Shown: positions 8,889 to 17,939, numbered from the stretch's first letter. The stretch is 64,000 bases of DNA from Novilysobacter_A longmucuonensis (GCF_046600735.1 NZ_JBJMAW010000001.1:1-64000), one strand, 5' to 3'. Made by a program: numbers and translations. The notes: a model not told the origin generated them from the letters alone.

Positions 8889-9809
8889 TCAGGCGGCGGC
8901 CGCCACCGAGATGGCCAGCACCATGATCGCCAGGTAGCCCAGCACCGCCAGCGCGCCGAGCGCCAGGATCACCTTGGTCGCGGTCCCGAGTTCGTGGCGC
9001 TGGCGCTCGGGATGGCCGGTGTAGGCCCACTGGTCGACCACCAGCGTGCTCGCGAGCAGGTCGTGCAGCGCGCGCTTGCGGTCGGTGAACGCGGCCATCA
9101 GGTAGCCGATACCCAGGATCATCGCGCTGAGGAAGGCCGCAAAGAACCGGCCGATCCCGCGCAGGAACGAAATCCGGCCGCCGGACTCGTCCACCACTTT
9201 GATCCCGATGGCCATCTTGCCCAGGGTGGCCTGTCGGGCCGAGGAGTGCAGCGCGGCGTAGTACACCGCCTGCAGCGCGACCGGCACCACGAACATGCCG
9301 ACCAGCAGCCCGGCGACGCCGGCGCCGGCCAGCAGCGCCTGCGGGTCGCCGACCTCGGCCGCGCTGATGCCGAAGAACAGGCCCAGCACCACGATCTGCG
9401 CGACCCAGGCGACCAGGGACATCACCAGCGCATCGAGCAGGTAGGCCGCCACCCGCTTCCAGAAGCCGGCGTAGACCACCTCATGCTCGTCCTGGGCGCG
9501 CCAGCCGGTGTCCAGCGCCGCGCCCGGCGGGGCGTAGGGCGAGCGTTCGGCCGGTGCGTACGGGTTGGCGGATGCATCGGCGGGCGCGCCGGCAGTGGCG
9601 GTCGCGAAGCTGGCGCTGGCCATGGGCGGGTGGGCGGCGCCGAGGATTTCGCCGATCACCTCGCGCCACGGCCGCCAGTCCGCCAGGCCCTCGCGCCACA
9701 CCAGCGTGCCGGGCTGCAACTGGCCGCCGGCGTGCAGCTCGGCGAGATCGTCGGCGCGCACCGGGCCGAGGCGGTTGCGTTGCTCATCGCTGTAGTACCA
9801 GGCGGTCAT
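8889..9809 (-). CDS. GYF_2 + RDD family membrane protein
   Basis: The 306-aa protein begins with a GYF_2 (DUF4339) module (WYYSDEQRNRLGPVRADDLAELHAGGQLQPGTLVWREGLADWRPW). A Pro/Ala-rich linker follows, then an RDD domain with several membrane segments (AYLLDALVMSLVAWVAQIVVLGLFF, GLLVGMFVVPVALQAVYYAAL) and the motif QATLGKMAIGIKVVDESGGR. A last hydrophobic helix closes the protein. RDD proteins are often transporters or ion-homeostasis proteins, while GYF-like domains bind proline-rich peptides; the specific role is unknown. The start MTAWYY is fixed by homology to the GYF_2 module. It lies 26 bp downstream of another GYF_2 gene in the same orientation. Confidence 0.85.
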   Translation of the reverse strand: MTAWYYSDEQRNRLGPVRADDLAELHAGGQLQPGTLVWREGLADWRPWREVIGEILGAAHPPMASASFATATAGAPADASANPYAPAERSPYAPPGAALDTGWRAQDEHEVVYAGFWKRVAAYLLDALVMSLVAWVAQIVVLGLFFGISAAEVGDPQALLAGAGVAGLLVGMFVVPVALQAVYYAALHSSARQATLGKMAIGIKVVDESGGRISFLRGIGRFFAAFLSAMILGIGYLMAAFTDRKRALHDLLASTLVVDQWAYTGHPERQRHELGTATKVILALGALAVLGYLAIMVLAISVAAAA

Positions 9810-9835
9810 GTGCGGCAGTCCATTGAAGTAAAGGC

Positions 9836-10582
9836 TCAGCGGCAGGCGGGGGGCAGGAAGCGGCTGGCCAGGGTGCCGCCGTGGCAGGCCCAGGTCAGCG
9901 GCGAGTGGCGCGGGTCGGCCTGGAACACCAGCGTGCGGCCGTCGGCGGCGCTGTCGAGGTCGCGGAACCGCACCTCGATCGCGCAGGCGCCGCCGGGATA
10001 TTCGCCGAACCGCACCGCCGCGACCAGCGCGGTGGCGTAGTCGTTGGCCGGGCCGAACCCGGCGGTGGCGTTGCCGGGGCAGCGGCGGTGCCGGGTGATG
10101 TACTCGCCGGCGTGCTGGGTCAGCGCCTCGGCGTCGGCGGCGACCTGCGCGGCGCGGGCGCGGACGGCATAGTCCTGATAGGCCGGCAGCGCGATTGCGG
10201 CGAGCAGCGCCACGCCCAGCACCGCCAGCACGACCGCGATGATCAGCGCGATCACGCAGCCCGACGGGCCGCGGCGCTGCTGGCGGGCTGCCGGCCGCGT
10301 GCGCGCCGAGGCTGCCGGGCGAGGCCGCACGGTCGCGGCGGCCATGTCCGCGGCGGGGCGTGCAGCCGGCGGCAGGGGCGGCGGCCGCGAGTGGTCGGGC
10401 CGGACCTCGTCCAGGCCGAGTGCCTCGCTCAGCTGCTCCAGCGATTGCCAGTCGCGCAGGTCCTGGTGCCACGCCAGGGTGTCGCGCTGGATCCGGCGCT
10501 CGCGGTAGCGCGTGCGCATCTGTTCGGCCGTCAGCGGCCCGACGCGGCCCTCGGCCGGATCGTGGTAGTACCAGTCGGTCAT
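9836..10582 (-). CDS. GYF_2 domain protein with a pilin-like C-terminal region
   Basis: The N-terminal GYF_2 module (WYYHDPAEGRVGPLTAEQM...TLAWHQDLRDWQSLEQL) resembles that of the next gene. After a Pro/Arg-rich linker there is one long hydrophobic helix (CVIALIIAVVLAVLGVALLA) running into ALPAYQDYAVRARAAQV, the pattern of type IV pilin-like proteins. A periplasmic domain with two Cys (CPGNATAG, GGACAIEVRF) follows. There is no leader cleavage site at the N-terminus, so this is a tethered pilin-like protein and not a secreted pilin. A GGGGGA Shine-Dalgarno precedes ATG 10582. Function unknown. Confidence 0.78.
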   Translation of the reverse strand: MTDWYYHDPAEGRVGPLTAEQMRTRYRERRIQRDTLAWHQDLRDWQSLEQLSEALGLDEVRPDHSRPPPLPPAARPAADMAAATVRPRPAASARTRPAARQQRRGPSGCVIALIIAVVLAVLGVALLAAIALPAYQDYAVRARAAQVAADAEALTQHAGEYITRHRRCPGNATAGFGPANDYATALVAAVRFGEYPGGACAIEVRFRDLDSAADGRTLVFQADPRHSPLTWACHGGTLASRFLPPACR

Positions 10583-10741
10583 CGTGTCCCCCGGGTACAG
10601 CCAGTCGCTCGCTGCACGAGCTGCAAGTCGGCGGCTTAGCCGCCTGCACACAATGAGCAGAACCGGCCCCGCGTCTGTCTTCCTTGCGTGTCGCGTAGCG
10701 GCCGCCCATCCCCTTGCAGCGGCAGCCGCGACTCGCCGCTG

Positions 10742-11230
10742 CTAGTGGACCAGCTCGGGCTCGTCCTCGAACATCTGGGTTTCCATCCACGCGTAGGCCG
10801 CTTCCGAGCCGGGCTGGTTGAACAGCACCATCAGCACGACCCACTTGAGATCGTCCAGGTCGAGGTCGTCCTGGTCCAGCGCCATCGCGCGGTCGAGTAC
10901 TAGCTCGCGCTGGCCCGAATCGAGCACGCCGTGCTGCTCCAGGAACAGCAGAAAACCGCGGCAGTCGACGTCGAGTTTTTCCAGCTCGGGGCCGGCGTAG
11001 ACCCGGACCGGGCCGTCGGCGCGGCGCGGGGTCGCGCTGGGCCGCTGCTGGGCCAGCGCATCGAGCCACTCGAACGCCTTGTTGATCTCCGCCGGGCTGA
11101 AGCCGGCCTGGCCGAGTTCCTCGAACAGCGGACCGCTCTGCAGCGAGTCGCGATCGCGGACCAGGTCCGCATCGTCGGTGAAATAGTGCTCGAACAAGTA
11201 CAACAGGACGTCCAGGATGTTCTCTTTCAT
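10742..11230 (-). CDS. smg: Smg family protein (DUF494)
   Basis: A 162-aa protein beginning MKENILDVLLYLFEHYF and ending with an acidic helix (AYAWMETQMFEDEPELVH), the hallmarks of the Smg/DUF494 family. The biochemical role is not established. Smg is conserved next to dprA in gammaproteobacteria, as here, with dprA 74 bp upstream in the same orientation. Confidence 0.93.
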   Translation of the reverse strand: MKENILDVLLYLFEHYFTDDADLVRDRDSLQSGPLFEELGQAGFSPAEINKAFEWLDALAQQRPSATPRRADGPVRVYAGPELEKLDVDCRGFLLFLEQHGVLDSGQRELVLDRAMALDQDDLDLDDLKWVVLMVLFNQPGSEAAYAWMETQMFEDEPELVH

Positions 11231-11304
11231 TTCCCTCGGCCTGCGCCGTCGCGGCGCGGTGAGTTCAGGAGTGGCTACGGGCCGCCGGGTGCGTATCGGT
11301 CACC

Positions 11305-12495
11305 TCAGCGGCTGCGGGTGTAGCGGCCGTGGTGCGCCGCTACGCGACCTTCGAGCTCCATGAGAAGCAGCATGGAGGACACCTGCGCGGTCGTCAATCG
11401 GCTGCGCTGGACCAGTTCATCCATACCGGTGGGGTCGAAACCCAGCGCGTTCCACAAGCGCTGGTAGTCGGCGTCGTCTCGTGTTGCTCCGAGACGCTGC
11501 GCTTGCGCGGCCCGCTCCGGGGCTACGCGGGCGGGCGCGCCATGCTCGCCGTCCCCAGCAATGGGGGCGGCCAGGCGGCGACGCAAGGCGCCGGCCAGCG
11601 CCTCGGCGACCGGCGCCAGGGCCTCGGTCACCTGCTGCGCGTTCTCGACCAGCGCGGCGCCGTCGCGGATCAGCCGATGGCAGCCGCGCGCGAGTGGGTT
11701 GTGGATCGAACCGGGCAGCGCGAAGACTTCGCGTCCGGACTCGGCCGCCAGCCGCGCGGTGATCAGCGCGCCGGAACGCTCGGCCGCCTCGATCACCAGC
11801 GTGCCCAGCGCAATCCCGGCGAGGATGCGGTTGCGGCTGGGGAAGTGCTCCTTGCGCGGGCCGGTGCCGGGCAGGTGCTCGCTGACCAGCGCACCGGCGG
11901 TGGCGATGCGCGCGTGCAGTTCGCGGTTGCCGCGCGGATAGGCGATGTCGGGGCCGGTGCCGAGCACCGCCACGGTATGCCCGCCGGCCGCTAGCGTCGC
12001 TGCGTGGGCGGCGGTGTCGATCCCGGCGGCCAGCCCGCTGGCCACCGCCAGCCCCGAGCCCACCAGTGCCCGGGCGAAAGCGGCGGCGTTGTCGCGCCCG
12101 CCCGGGGTCGGCGCACGGCTGCCGACCACCGCGACCGCCGGATGCCACAACAGCGCCGGATCGCCGGCGACGAACAGCGCCAGCGGCGGGGCCGGGCTGC
12201 GCCGCAGCAGCGGCGGATAATCCGGGTCGTGCCAGCCGATCAGGTGGTGGCGCGGTGCCTGCAACCAGTCACGCGCGTGCCGCAGCGTATCGGGCGCGGG
12301 GCCGCGCAGAGCGCCGAGCTGCGCGCTGCTCAGGCCGCAGTCGCGGCAAGCGGCGGCATCGGCGATGGCCGCCCGTGGGTCCGGGATGTGTTCGAGCAGG
12401 CGTCGGCGCGGCGCGGCCGGTCCGCCGCAGGCCACCAGCCGCAGCAGTGCGAGCCGGGCCTCGGCCGGGTCGGCGTCGGGAGTGTGATCGGGCAT
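11305..12495 (-). CDS. dprA: DNA-processing protein DprA
   Basis: DprA binds incoming single-stranded DNA during natural transformation and loads RecA. The 396-aa protein has an N-terminal helical region, then the Rossmann-like core: AVAVVGSRAPTPGGRDNAAAFARAL, ASGLAAGIDTAAHAATL, AVLGTGPDIAYPRGNREL, HFPSRNRILAGIALGTLVIEAAERSGALITARLAAE. A C-terminal winged-helix (DELVQRSRLTTAQVSSMLLLMELEGRV) is intact. The start at MPDHTPD follows a hairpin terminator; an in-frame ATG 27 bp upstream lies next to that hairpin and is less likely. Confidence 0.94.
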   Translation of the reverse strand: MPDHTPDADPAEARLALLRLVACGGPAAPRRRLLEHIPDPRAAIADAAACRDCGLSSAQLGALRGPAPDTLRHARDWLQAPRHHLIGWHDPDYPPLLRRSPAPPLALFVAGDPALLWHPAVAVVGSRAPTPGGRDNAAAFARALVGSGLAVASGLAAGIDTAAHAATLAAGGHTVAVLGTGPDIAYPRGNRELHARIATAGALVSEHLPGTGPRKEHFPSRNRILAGIALGTLVIEAAERSGALITARLAAESGREVFALPGSIHNPLARGCHRLIRDGAALVENAQQVTEALAPVAEALAGALRRRLAAPIAGDGEHGAPARVAPERAAQAQRLGATRDDADYQRLWNALGFDPTGMDELVQRSRLTTAQVSSMLLLMELEGRVAAHHGRYTRSR

Positions 12496-12518
12496 CGCTG
12501 CAGCGTGCCGCGCAAACG

Positions 12519-12544
12519 ACAACGGCGCCCTCGGGCGCCGTTGT
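12519..12544 (-). terminator. Hairpin between the LysM gene and dprA
   Basis: ACAACGGCGCCC / GGCGCCGTTGT form an 11-bp GC-rich stem with a 3-nt loop, placed after the LysM gene and before dprA on the reverse strand. There is no clean U-tract. It is a plausible terminator or attenuator. Confidence 0.55.
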
Positions 12545-12619
12545 GTGCAGGGGTAGGAGAAATCCGGTTTCGGGGTAGCCCGTTTCCGATTCCCTATTTT
12601 CCATTCCCCATTCGTCGAT

Positions 12620-13774
12620 TCAGTACGGCGCGTCCGGATGCTTGAGCTCGTGGCCGACCCTGACCGGACGGATGCCTTCCATGACCAGCGCGTAGCTGAC
12701 CTTGTCGAAGGTGCGGAACACCATCAGGTGGCCAGCGAACTCGTCGGGCAGGCGCACGCGCGATGCGTCACTGACGGTGTATCCGCTGCGCTCGGTGCCG
12801 ACCTCGACCCGGTCGACCACGTTGCTGCCCACGCGCCAGCTGGAAAACACCGTGCCGTTGTCGACACCATCGCGCGCGCCGACCGACAGCGCGACCACAT
12901 CGCGCGGGCCGCCGTAGCTCATGCCATCGGTCACCGCCAGCACCTGGGCGCGGCCGTATTCGAAGGTCTGCTTCGGCGGATGCGGGAAGAACCGCAGGTC
13001 GTAGGGCTGCGCCTCCACCGGCACCAGCCGGTCGCCGACCCGGACCTCGCGGCCGGCATCGTCGATCACCAGCGTGCTGGCCTCGACCCCGCCGACTTCG
13101 CCGCGGCTGATGGTGCCGGTGGTCAGCTGGTGCAGCTCGTAGCCGAGCAGTTCGCGGCCGTTGTCGGGCACCGCCACATCGCTCCACATGGAGTCGAAGT
13201 CGAGCGAGCGGCGACCACGGAAGTCCAGGTCGCTGGCGCGCATGACATCGCAGCACTCGGTGACGTCCAGCCGGGTATAGCGCTGGGTCGGACGCACCAC
13301 GGCATAGCGTTGGCCGGGCTGGGCGTCGGCCAGGCCCTCGATGTAGGCGACCTGGCCACTGGAGCCGCGCAGGCGGTTCTCTTCCAGGGCGACCACATAG
13401 GGCAGGTGTTCGAACCCGTCGACCACGCGCAGGTGCTTCAGGAAGCCTTCGATCTCCGACAGCGGCACGCCGGTGACCGGCGCTTCCTCGCGCGGGCCCG
13501 GTTCCACCGCCACGCGGTTGAGGTAGGCCAGCGAGATCACGTCGCCCGGGTAGATCAGGTGCGGGTTGGCGATCTGCGGGTTGGCCTGCCAGACCTCCGG
13601 CCACAGCCACGGCCGCTCCAGGAAGCGTGCGGCGATATCCCACAGGGTGTCGCCGCGCTGGACCACGTAGGTGTCGGGATGATCACCGCGCATCTGTGCG
13701 GCAACGGCGAAGGTCGCGATGGTCAGCAACGCGGCGGTCAAAACCGCACGGACCGGTTTAAACATGGCAGCCAT
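12620..13774 (-). CDS. LysM peptidoglycan-binding domain protein
   Basis: The 384-aa protein has a signal peptide (PVRAVLTAALLTIATFAVAAQ) and one LysM domain (TYVVQRGDTLWDIAARFLERPWLWPEVWQANPQIANPHLIYPGDVISL). This is the variant found next to def and dprA across proteobacteria. The remaining ~280 residues form a periplasmic region of unknown fold with several beta-rich stretches. It is exported and likely wall-associated. It is divergent from def; a TATAGT hexamer in the spacer could be its -10. Start at 13774, or nine nucleotides downstream at MFKPV. Confidence 0.9.
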   Translation of the reverse strand: MAAMFKPVRAVLTAALLTIATFAVAAQMRGDHPDTYVVQRGDTLWDIAARFLERPWLWPEVWQANPQIANPHLIYPGDVISLAYLNRVAVEPGPREEAPVTGVPLSEIEGFLKHLRVVDGFEHLPYVVALEENRLRGSSGQVAYIEGLADAQPGQRYAVVRPTQRYTRLDVTECCDVMRASDLDFRGRRSLDFDSMWSDVAVPDNGRELLGYELHQLTTGTISRGEVGGVEASTLVIDDAGREVRVGDRLVPVEAQPYDLRFFPHPPKQTFEYGRAQVLAVTDGMSYGGPRDVVALSVGARDGVDNGTVFSSWRVGSNVVDRVEVGTERSGYTVSDASRVRLPDEFAGHLMVFRTFDKVSYALVMEGIRPVRVGHELKHPDAPY

Positions 13775-13896
13775 CTGATTGATTCCCCTTGCAGCGCCCC
13801 GGCGAAATGCGCCCCGGCGACGGTCACAGCGGGGGCATCGGCACTATAGCCCAGAAGAAGCACGCGGTTGCAAGCCAGCCGGGCCGGCATCGGCGT

Positions 13897-13902
13897 TACA
13901 AT
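13897..13902 (+). promoter_or_regulatory. Putative -10 box for def-fmt
   Basis: TACAAT lies 105 bp before the def start in the divergent LysM/def spacer. No good -35 hexamer sits at 16-18 bp. TTGCAA at 13868 is 23 bp away but is self-complementary. On the reverse strand it lies 19 bp from a TATAGT that could serve the LysM gene. Confidence 0.35.
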
Positions 13903-14007
13903 AGGCCGGCCGCGTGCGGTTGTGACCGCCGCCCCATTTGCGGCACGTACGGGCACGCTGCAGCGGCCCCGACCGCACCCCTGGAACGCCCGACCCACCC
14001 GACCGCC

Positions 14008-14520
14008 ATGGCCCTGTTACCGATCCTCGAGTTTCCCGACCCGCGCCTGCGCACCCAGGCGGTTGCGGTCGACCCTGCCGCGGTCACCGCGCCGGCGTTC
14101 CAGCAGCTGCTCGATGACATGTTGGAGACCATGTACGAGGCCCCCGGCATCGGCCTGGCCGCGAGCCAGGTCGACGTGCACCAGCGCTTCATGGTGATCG
14201 ACGTGACCGAGGAGAAGACCCGTCCGCTGGTGTTCATCAACCCGCAGATCACCGCGCGCGAGGGCGAGCAGGTCTACCAGGAAGGCTGCCTGTCAGTGCC
14301 GGGCGTGTTCGCCGACGTCACCCGCGCCAGCCGGATCACGGTCCAGGCGATCGGCCGCGACGGCCAGCCGTTCGAACTCGATGCCGACGGCCTGCTGGCG
14401 GTGTGCATCCAGCACGAGATGGACCACCTGATCGGCAAGCTGTTCGTCGATTACCTCTCGCCGCTCAAGCGCGAGATGGTGCGCAAGAAGCTGGTGAAGG
14501 CGAAGCGCAACGCGGCGTGA
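14008..14520 (+). CDS. def: Peptide deformylase
   Basis: Removes the N-formyl group from nascent proteins. The 170-aa enzyme has all three metal-site motifs: GIGLAASQVD (motif 1), EGCLSVPG (motif 2, metal-binding Cys) and QHEMDHLIGKLFVDYL (motif 3, HExxH). fmt follows 100 bp downstream, so the enzymes that add and remove the formyl group are paired. Confidence 0.97.
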   Translation: MALLPILEFPDPRLRTQAVAVDPAAVTAPAFQQLLDDMLETMYEAPGIGLAASQVDVHQRFMVIDVTEEKTRPLVFINPQITAREGEQVYQEGCLSVPGVFADVTRASRITVQAIGRDGQPFELDADGLLAVCIQHEMDHLIGKLFVDYLSPLKREMVRKKLVKAKRNAA

Positions 14521-14620
14521 GTCGGCGGCTGCTAAAGGGTTAACGGCGAACAGCGAACGGCCCCCGCCGTTGACGCTGCTTGTACCCTGTTCACCATTTC
14601 CTGTTTACCGTTCACCGCCT

Positions 14621-15544
14621 ATGAAACTCGTGTTCGCCGGTACGCCGGACTTCGCCGTGCCGAGCCTGCGCGCGGCTGCGCAGCGCAACGAGGTCGTGGC
14701 GGTCTATACCCAGCCCGACCGCCCGGCGGGCCGCGGTCGTGGACTGACGCCATCGCCGGTCAAGCGCGCCGCGCTGGAGCTGGGCCTGCCGGTGCTGCAG
14801 CCGGACAACTTCAAGGGCGCCGAGGCGCGCGAGGCGCTGCAAGCGCTGCAGCCGGACCTGATGGTGGTGGTCGCCTATGGGCTGATCCTGCCGCAGGCGG
14901 TGCTCGATATCCCCACCCATGGCTGCTGGAACGTGCACGCCTCGCTGCTGCCGCGCTGGCGTGGCGCCGCGCCGGTCCAGCGTGCGATCCATGCCGGCGA
15001 CCGCGAGACCGGGGTGTGCCTGATGCAGATGGAAAAGGGTCTGGACACCGGCCCGGTGCTGTTGTCGCAGGCGCTGGCGATCGGCGCCGAGGAGACCGGC
15101 GGCCAGTTGCACGACCGCCTCGCCGCGCTCGGCGCACAGACCCTGGCCGACGGCCTCGGGCTGCTGCGCGCCGGCTTGCGGCCGGTGGCGCAGCCACAGC
15201 CGACTACTGGAGTCACATACGCGCACAAGCTCGACAAGGCCGAGGCGCGGCTGGACTGGAACCGCCCGGCGGCCGAGCTGGCAAACACCGTGCGCGCGTT
15301 CAATCCGTGGCCGATGGCCGAAGCGCTGCTCGCCGGCGAGCGCGTTCGCCTGCACGACGCGGTCGCCCTGCCGCTGACGCAGCCAGCCACGCCCGGCACC
15401 GTGTTGGCGGCCGGACGCGACGGGATCGACATCGCCTGCGGCGAGGGCGCACTGCGCATCCGCGTGTTGCAGCGCGACGGCGGTCGGGCGATCACCGCCG
15501 CGGACTATTTCAATGGCCGCCGCGACCTGCAGGTGGGCGTTTAG
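14621..15544 (+). CDS. fmt: Methionyl-tRNA formyltransferase
   Basis: Formylates initiator Met-tRNA using 10-formyltetrahydrofolate. The 307-aa protein begins MKLVFAGTPDFAVPSLRA. The folate-binding and catalytic segment is WNVHASLLPRWRGAAPVQRAI with downstream GVCLMQMEKGLDTGPVL. The C-terminal domain includes VTYAHKLDKAEARLDW and RAFNPWPMAEA. Length is typical. The def-fmt spacer contains degenerate inverted copies of a short GTTCACC/GGTGAAC-like word but no gene. Confidence 0.97.
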   Translation: MKLVFAGTPDFAVPSLRAAAQRNEVVAVYTQPDRPAGRGRGLTPSPVKRAALELGLPVLQPDNFKGAEAREALQALQPDLMVVVAYGLILPQAVLDIPTHGCWNVHASLLPRWRGAAPVQRAIHAGDRETGVCLMQMEKGLDTGPVLLSQALAIGAEETGGQLHDRLAALGAQTLADGLGLLRAGLRPVAQPQPTTGVTYAHKLDKAEARLDWNRPAAELANTVRAFNPWPMAEALLAGERVRLHDAVALPLTQPATPGTVLAAGRDGIDIACGEGALRIRVLQRDGGRAITAADYFNGRRDLQVGV

Positions 15545-15550
15545 AACCCT

Positions 15551-15633
15551 GTAGGAGCGCCCCATGGGCGCGAGCTCTTCGGCCCCGCAGATGCGGCAAC
15601 CCTGCTTCTCGATCGCGCCCATGGGGCGCTTTT
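15551..15633. repeat. Inverted pair of class III (GCCCCATGGGCGC) repeats
   Basis: GTAGGAGCGCCCCATGGGCG at the left and CGCGCCCATGGGGCGCTTTT at the right face each other across a ~40-bp middle. The right copy has lost its terminal CCTAC. The element lies between fmt and rsmB and is followed directly by a class I pair. Confidence 0.8.
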
Positions 15634-15651
15634 ACATATTCGTCGGCGCCC

Positions 15652-15725
15652 GTAGGAGCGGCTTCAGCCGCGATCCCGAACCGGTGTGTGCACAGCCATC
15701 CGATCGCGGCTGAAGCCGCTCCTAC
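15652..15725. repeat. Inverted pair of class I repeats before rsmB
   Basis: Both arms (GTAGGAGCGGCTTCAGCCGCGA and complement) are intact. The right edge is 10 bp from the rsmB start, so the hairpin may lie in the rsmB leader. Confidence 0.85.
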
Positions 15726-15734
15726 ACAGGCACA

Positions 15735-17042
15735 ATGTCGCGCATGACTCCAGCTCCCGGCGCCCAAACGCGCGCAAGCGCCGCGCGCGTGCTCGATGCG
15801 GTACTGCACCAGGGCCGCTCGCTGAAGGCCGAGCTCGCCACCGCGTTGCCACAGGTCCCCGACCCGCGCGACCGCGCGCTGGTCGAGGCGATCTGCTTTG
15901 CGGTGCTGCGCCAGCCGGCGCGCTTCGAGGCCGCGCTCGCGGCCTGGATGCCGCGGCCGTTGCCGAAGAAGGACCGCGATCTCCGCGCGTTGCTGTTGGC
16001 CGGGTTCGCGCAGCTCGATCCGCTCGGGCTGCCGGCGCATGCCGCGGTCGCGGCGACGGTCGAGGCGGCGCGCGTGCTCGGCCACGTCCACCACGCCGGA
16101 CTGGTCAACGCCCTGCTGCGCCGCGCCCAGCGTGAGGGCCTGCCGGCGGGCACCGCCCACGCCCACTGGCCCAAATGGCTGCGCCAGCAACTGCGGCGCG
16201 ACTGGCCCGATGAAGAGGCCACGATCCTGGACGCCAGCGAGATCGCACCGCCGCTGTGGCTGCGGGTCAATCGCCGGCGCTCCACGCGCGAGCAGTACCG
16301 CGACCGGCTGCAGGCTGCGCATTTCGAGCCGGCGATCGACGAGGCCCTGCCCGATGCGCTGCGGCTGGAACACGGCGCGCCGGTGGCGAGCCTGCCCGGC
16401 TTCGCGGTCGGCGCAGTGTCGGTGCAGGACGGCGCCGCGCAGTTGGTCGCCGACGCGCTGGCCCCCGCGCCGGGCGCGCGCGTGCTCGATGCCTGCGTTG
16501 CACCGGGCGGCAAGGCCGCGCACCTGCTCGAACGCGATGCCACCCTGCAGCTGACCGCGATCGACGTCGATCCCAGGCGCCTGGCCAGCGTGCGCGCCGG
16601 CTTCACCCGTTTGGGCATCGGCCAGCACACCCGGTTCTTCGCGATGGACGCCGCCGACGTGCCGCGCTGGTGGGACGGCGTGCCGTTCGATGCGGTTTTG
16701 CTGGACGCGCCGTGTACCGCCACCGGCATCGTGCGCCGGCAGCCGGACGTGCTGCTGCGCCGGCGCGACTCCGACCTGATCGCGCTGGTCGCGGTGCAGG
16801 CAAGGCTGCTCGATGCGCTGTGGACGACGCTCGCGAGTGGCGGCGTGCTGTTGTACGCGACGTGCTCGATCCTCAAGGCCGAGAACCAAACCCAGATCGA
16901 GGCGTTCCTGGCGCGCACCCCCGATGCGGTCGCCGAACCGCTGGACGAACGCTTTGGCCGGATCAGCGGCCAGGGCCGGCAACGACTGCCCGGCGAGGAC
17001 GGCATGGACGGGTTCTTCTACGCGCGGCTGCGCAAGACCTGA
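15735..17042 (+). CDS. rsmB: 16S rRNA (cytosine-967-C5)-methyltransferase
   Basis: The 435-aa protein has an N-terminal NusB-like domain (RASAARVLDAVLHQGRSL, DRALVEAICFAVLR) and a C-terminal Rossmann methyltransferase. SAM-binding residues lie in ARVLDACVAPGGKAAHLLE and LTAIDVDPRRLASV. The two catalytic cysteines of m5C methyltransferases are in VLLDAPCTATGI and LLYATCSILKAEN. The start is ATG 15735 or the second Met (15744). Its place after def-fmt matches the classic rsmB (sun) locus. Confidence 0.95.
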   Translation: MSRMTPAPGAQTRASAARVLDAVLHQGRSLKAELATALPQVPDPRDRALVEAICFAVLRQPARFEAALAAWMPRPLPKKDRDLRALLLAGFAQLDPLGLPAHAAVAATVEAARVLGHVHHAGLVNALLRRAQREGLPAGTAHAHWPKWLRQQLRRDWPDEEATILDASEIAPPLWLRVNRRRSTREQYRDRLQAAHFEPAIDEALPDALRLEHGAPVASLPGFAVGAVSVQDGAAQLVADALAPAPGARVLDACVAPGGKAAHLLERDATLQLTAIDVDPRRLASVRAGFTRLGIGQHTRFFAMDAADVPRWWDGVPFDAVLLDAPCTATGIVRRQPDVLLRRRDSDLIALVAVQARLLDALWTTLASGGVLLYATCSILKAENQTQIEAFLARTPDAVAEPLDERFGRISGQGRQRLPGEDGMDGFFYARLRKT

Positions 17043-17061
17043 GCGCGACTGGCATGGCCTT

Positions 17062-17128
17062 GTAGGAGCGGGCCATGCCCGCGACCGACATGCGCAGGAA
17101 GGCAATCGCGGGCATGGCCCGCTCCTAC
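17062..17128. repeat. Inverted pair of class IV (GGGCCATGCCCGC) repeats
   Basis: GTAGGAGCGGGCCATGCCCG and its complement flank a ~25-bp middle between the convergent rsmB and glycosyltransferase genes. It shares the GTAGGAGC ends of classes I-III with a different palindromic core. Confidence 0.8.
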
Positions 17129-17141
17129 CAATCGGCGCGCG

Positions 17142-17939
17142 CTATTCGCGGTGGTCTGCGTCTTGCCGCGCCTGCTGCTGCAGCAGCCATAGACGGATCG
17201 TCTTCTGCCGCGCGGTGTATGCGGTGACATACGCGTAGATCAGCCCCGGCCAGCCGTCGCGGAACCCGCCACGCAGCAGGTAGCCGCGCCAGAACCGCCA
17301 CGCCGGTGCCAGCACCAGCTTGCCCAGCGTCGCGCGCTTCCCGCGCGCATGGGCGTGCTCGGCCATCATCTGCGAGTACTGCCGGCCCTTGGCGAGCTGG
17401 TGCTCGAACGAGCGGAACGGCAGGTGCAGCAGGTCACCGTGCAGAGTCGCGACCGCCCCATCGACGCTCGCGCTCTCGTGGATCTCGCGCTCGCCGCGCC
17501 AGCCGCCGCGGCGTCGGTCGAACAGCCGCAGCTTGCGGTCGGGATAGGCGTTGCCGTGGCGCAGGAAGCGGCCGAAGTACTGCGACAGCCGCGCGCAGCG
17601 GTAGCCGGCATGACCATCGAAGCCGCCGGCCCGCATCGACTCTATCGATGCGCGCAACTCCGGACTGACGCGCTCGTCGGCGTCCAGGCTCAGGATCCAG
17701 TCGTGCGAGGCCTGCTCGACCGCGAACTGCTTCTGGCTGCGGAAGCCGTCGAACGGCCGCACCACCACGCGCGCGCCGGCGGCTTCGGCGCGCGCGCGGG
17801 TGTCGTCGGTGGAGCCCGAATCCACCACCAGGATCTCATCGCAGAACGCCAGCGACGCCAGGCAGTCGTCGATCCGGTCGGCCTCGTTGTAGGTGATCAC
17901 CGTGGCCGAGATCGGTGGACGGGCAGGGGCGTGGCTCAT
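17142..17939 (-). CDS. Glycosyltransferase family 2 (WaaE/KdtX-like)
   Basis: The 265-aa GT-A fold enzyme has ISATVITYNEADRIDDCLASL, the nucleotide-sugar region EILVVDSGSTDDTRARAEAAGA and the metal-binding DxD in WILSLDADERVSPEL. The mid-region (YPDRKLRLFDRRRGGWRGEREIHE) and the helical C-terminus (FWRGYLLRGGFRDGWPGLIYAYV) match the lipopolysaccharide core glucosyltransferase WaaE/KdtX group. It likely acts at the inner membrane on lipid-linked glycan; sugar and acceptor are not determined. The start MSHAPA is preferred over upstream codons. It is divergent from a second GT2 gene. Confidence 0.85.
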   Translation of the reverse strand: MSHAPARPPISATVITYNEADRIDDCLASLAFCDEILVVDSGSTDDTRARAEAAGARVVVRPFDGFRSQKQFAVEQASHDWILSLDADERVSPELRASIESMRAGGFDGHAGYRCARLSQYFGRFLRHGNAYPDRKLRLFDRRRGGWRGEREIHESASVDGAVATLHGDLLHLPFRSFEHQLAKGRQYSQMMAEHAHARGKRATLGKLVLAPAWRFWRGYLLRGGFRDGWPGLIYAYVTAYTARQKTIRLWLLQQQARQDADHRE

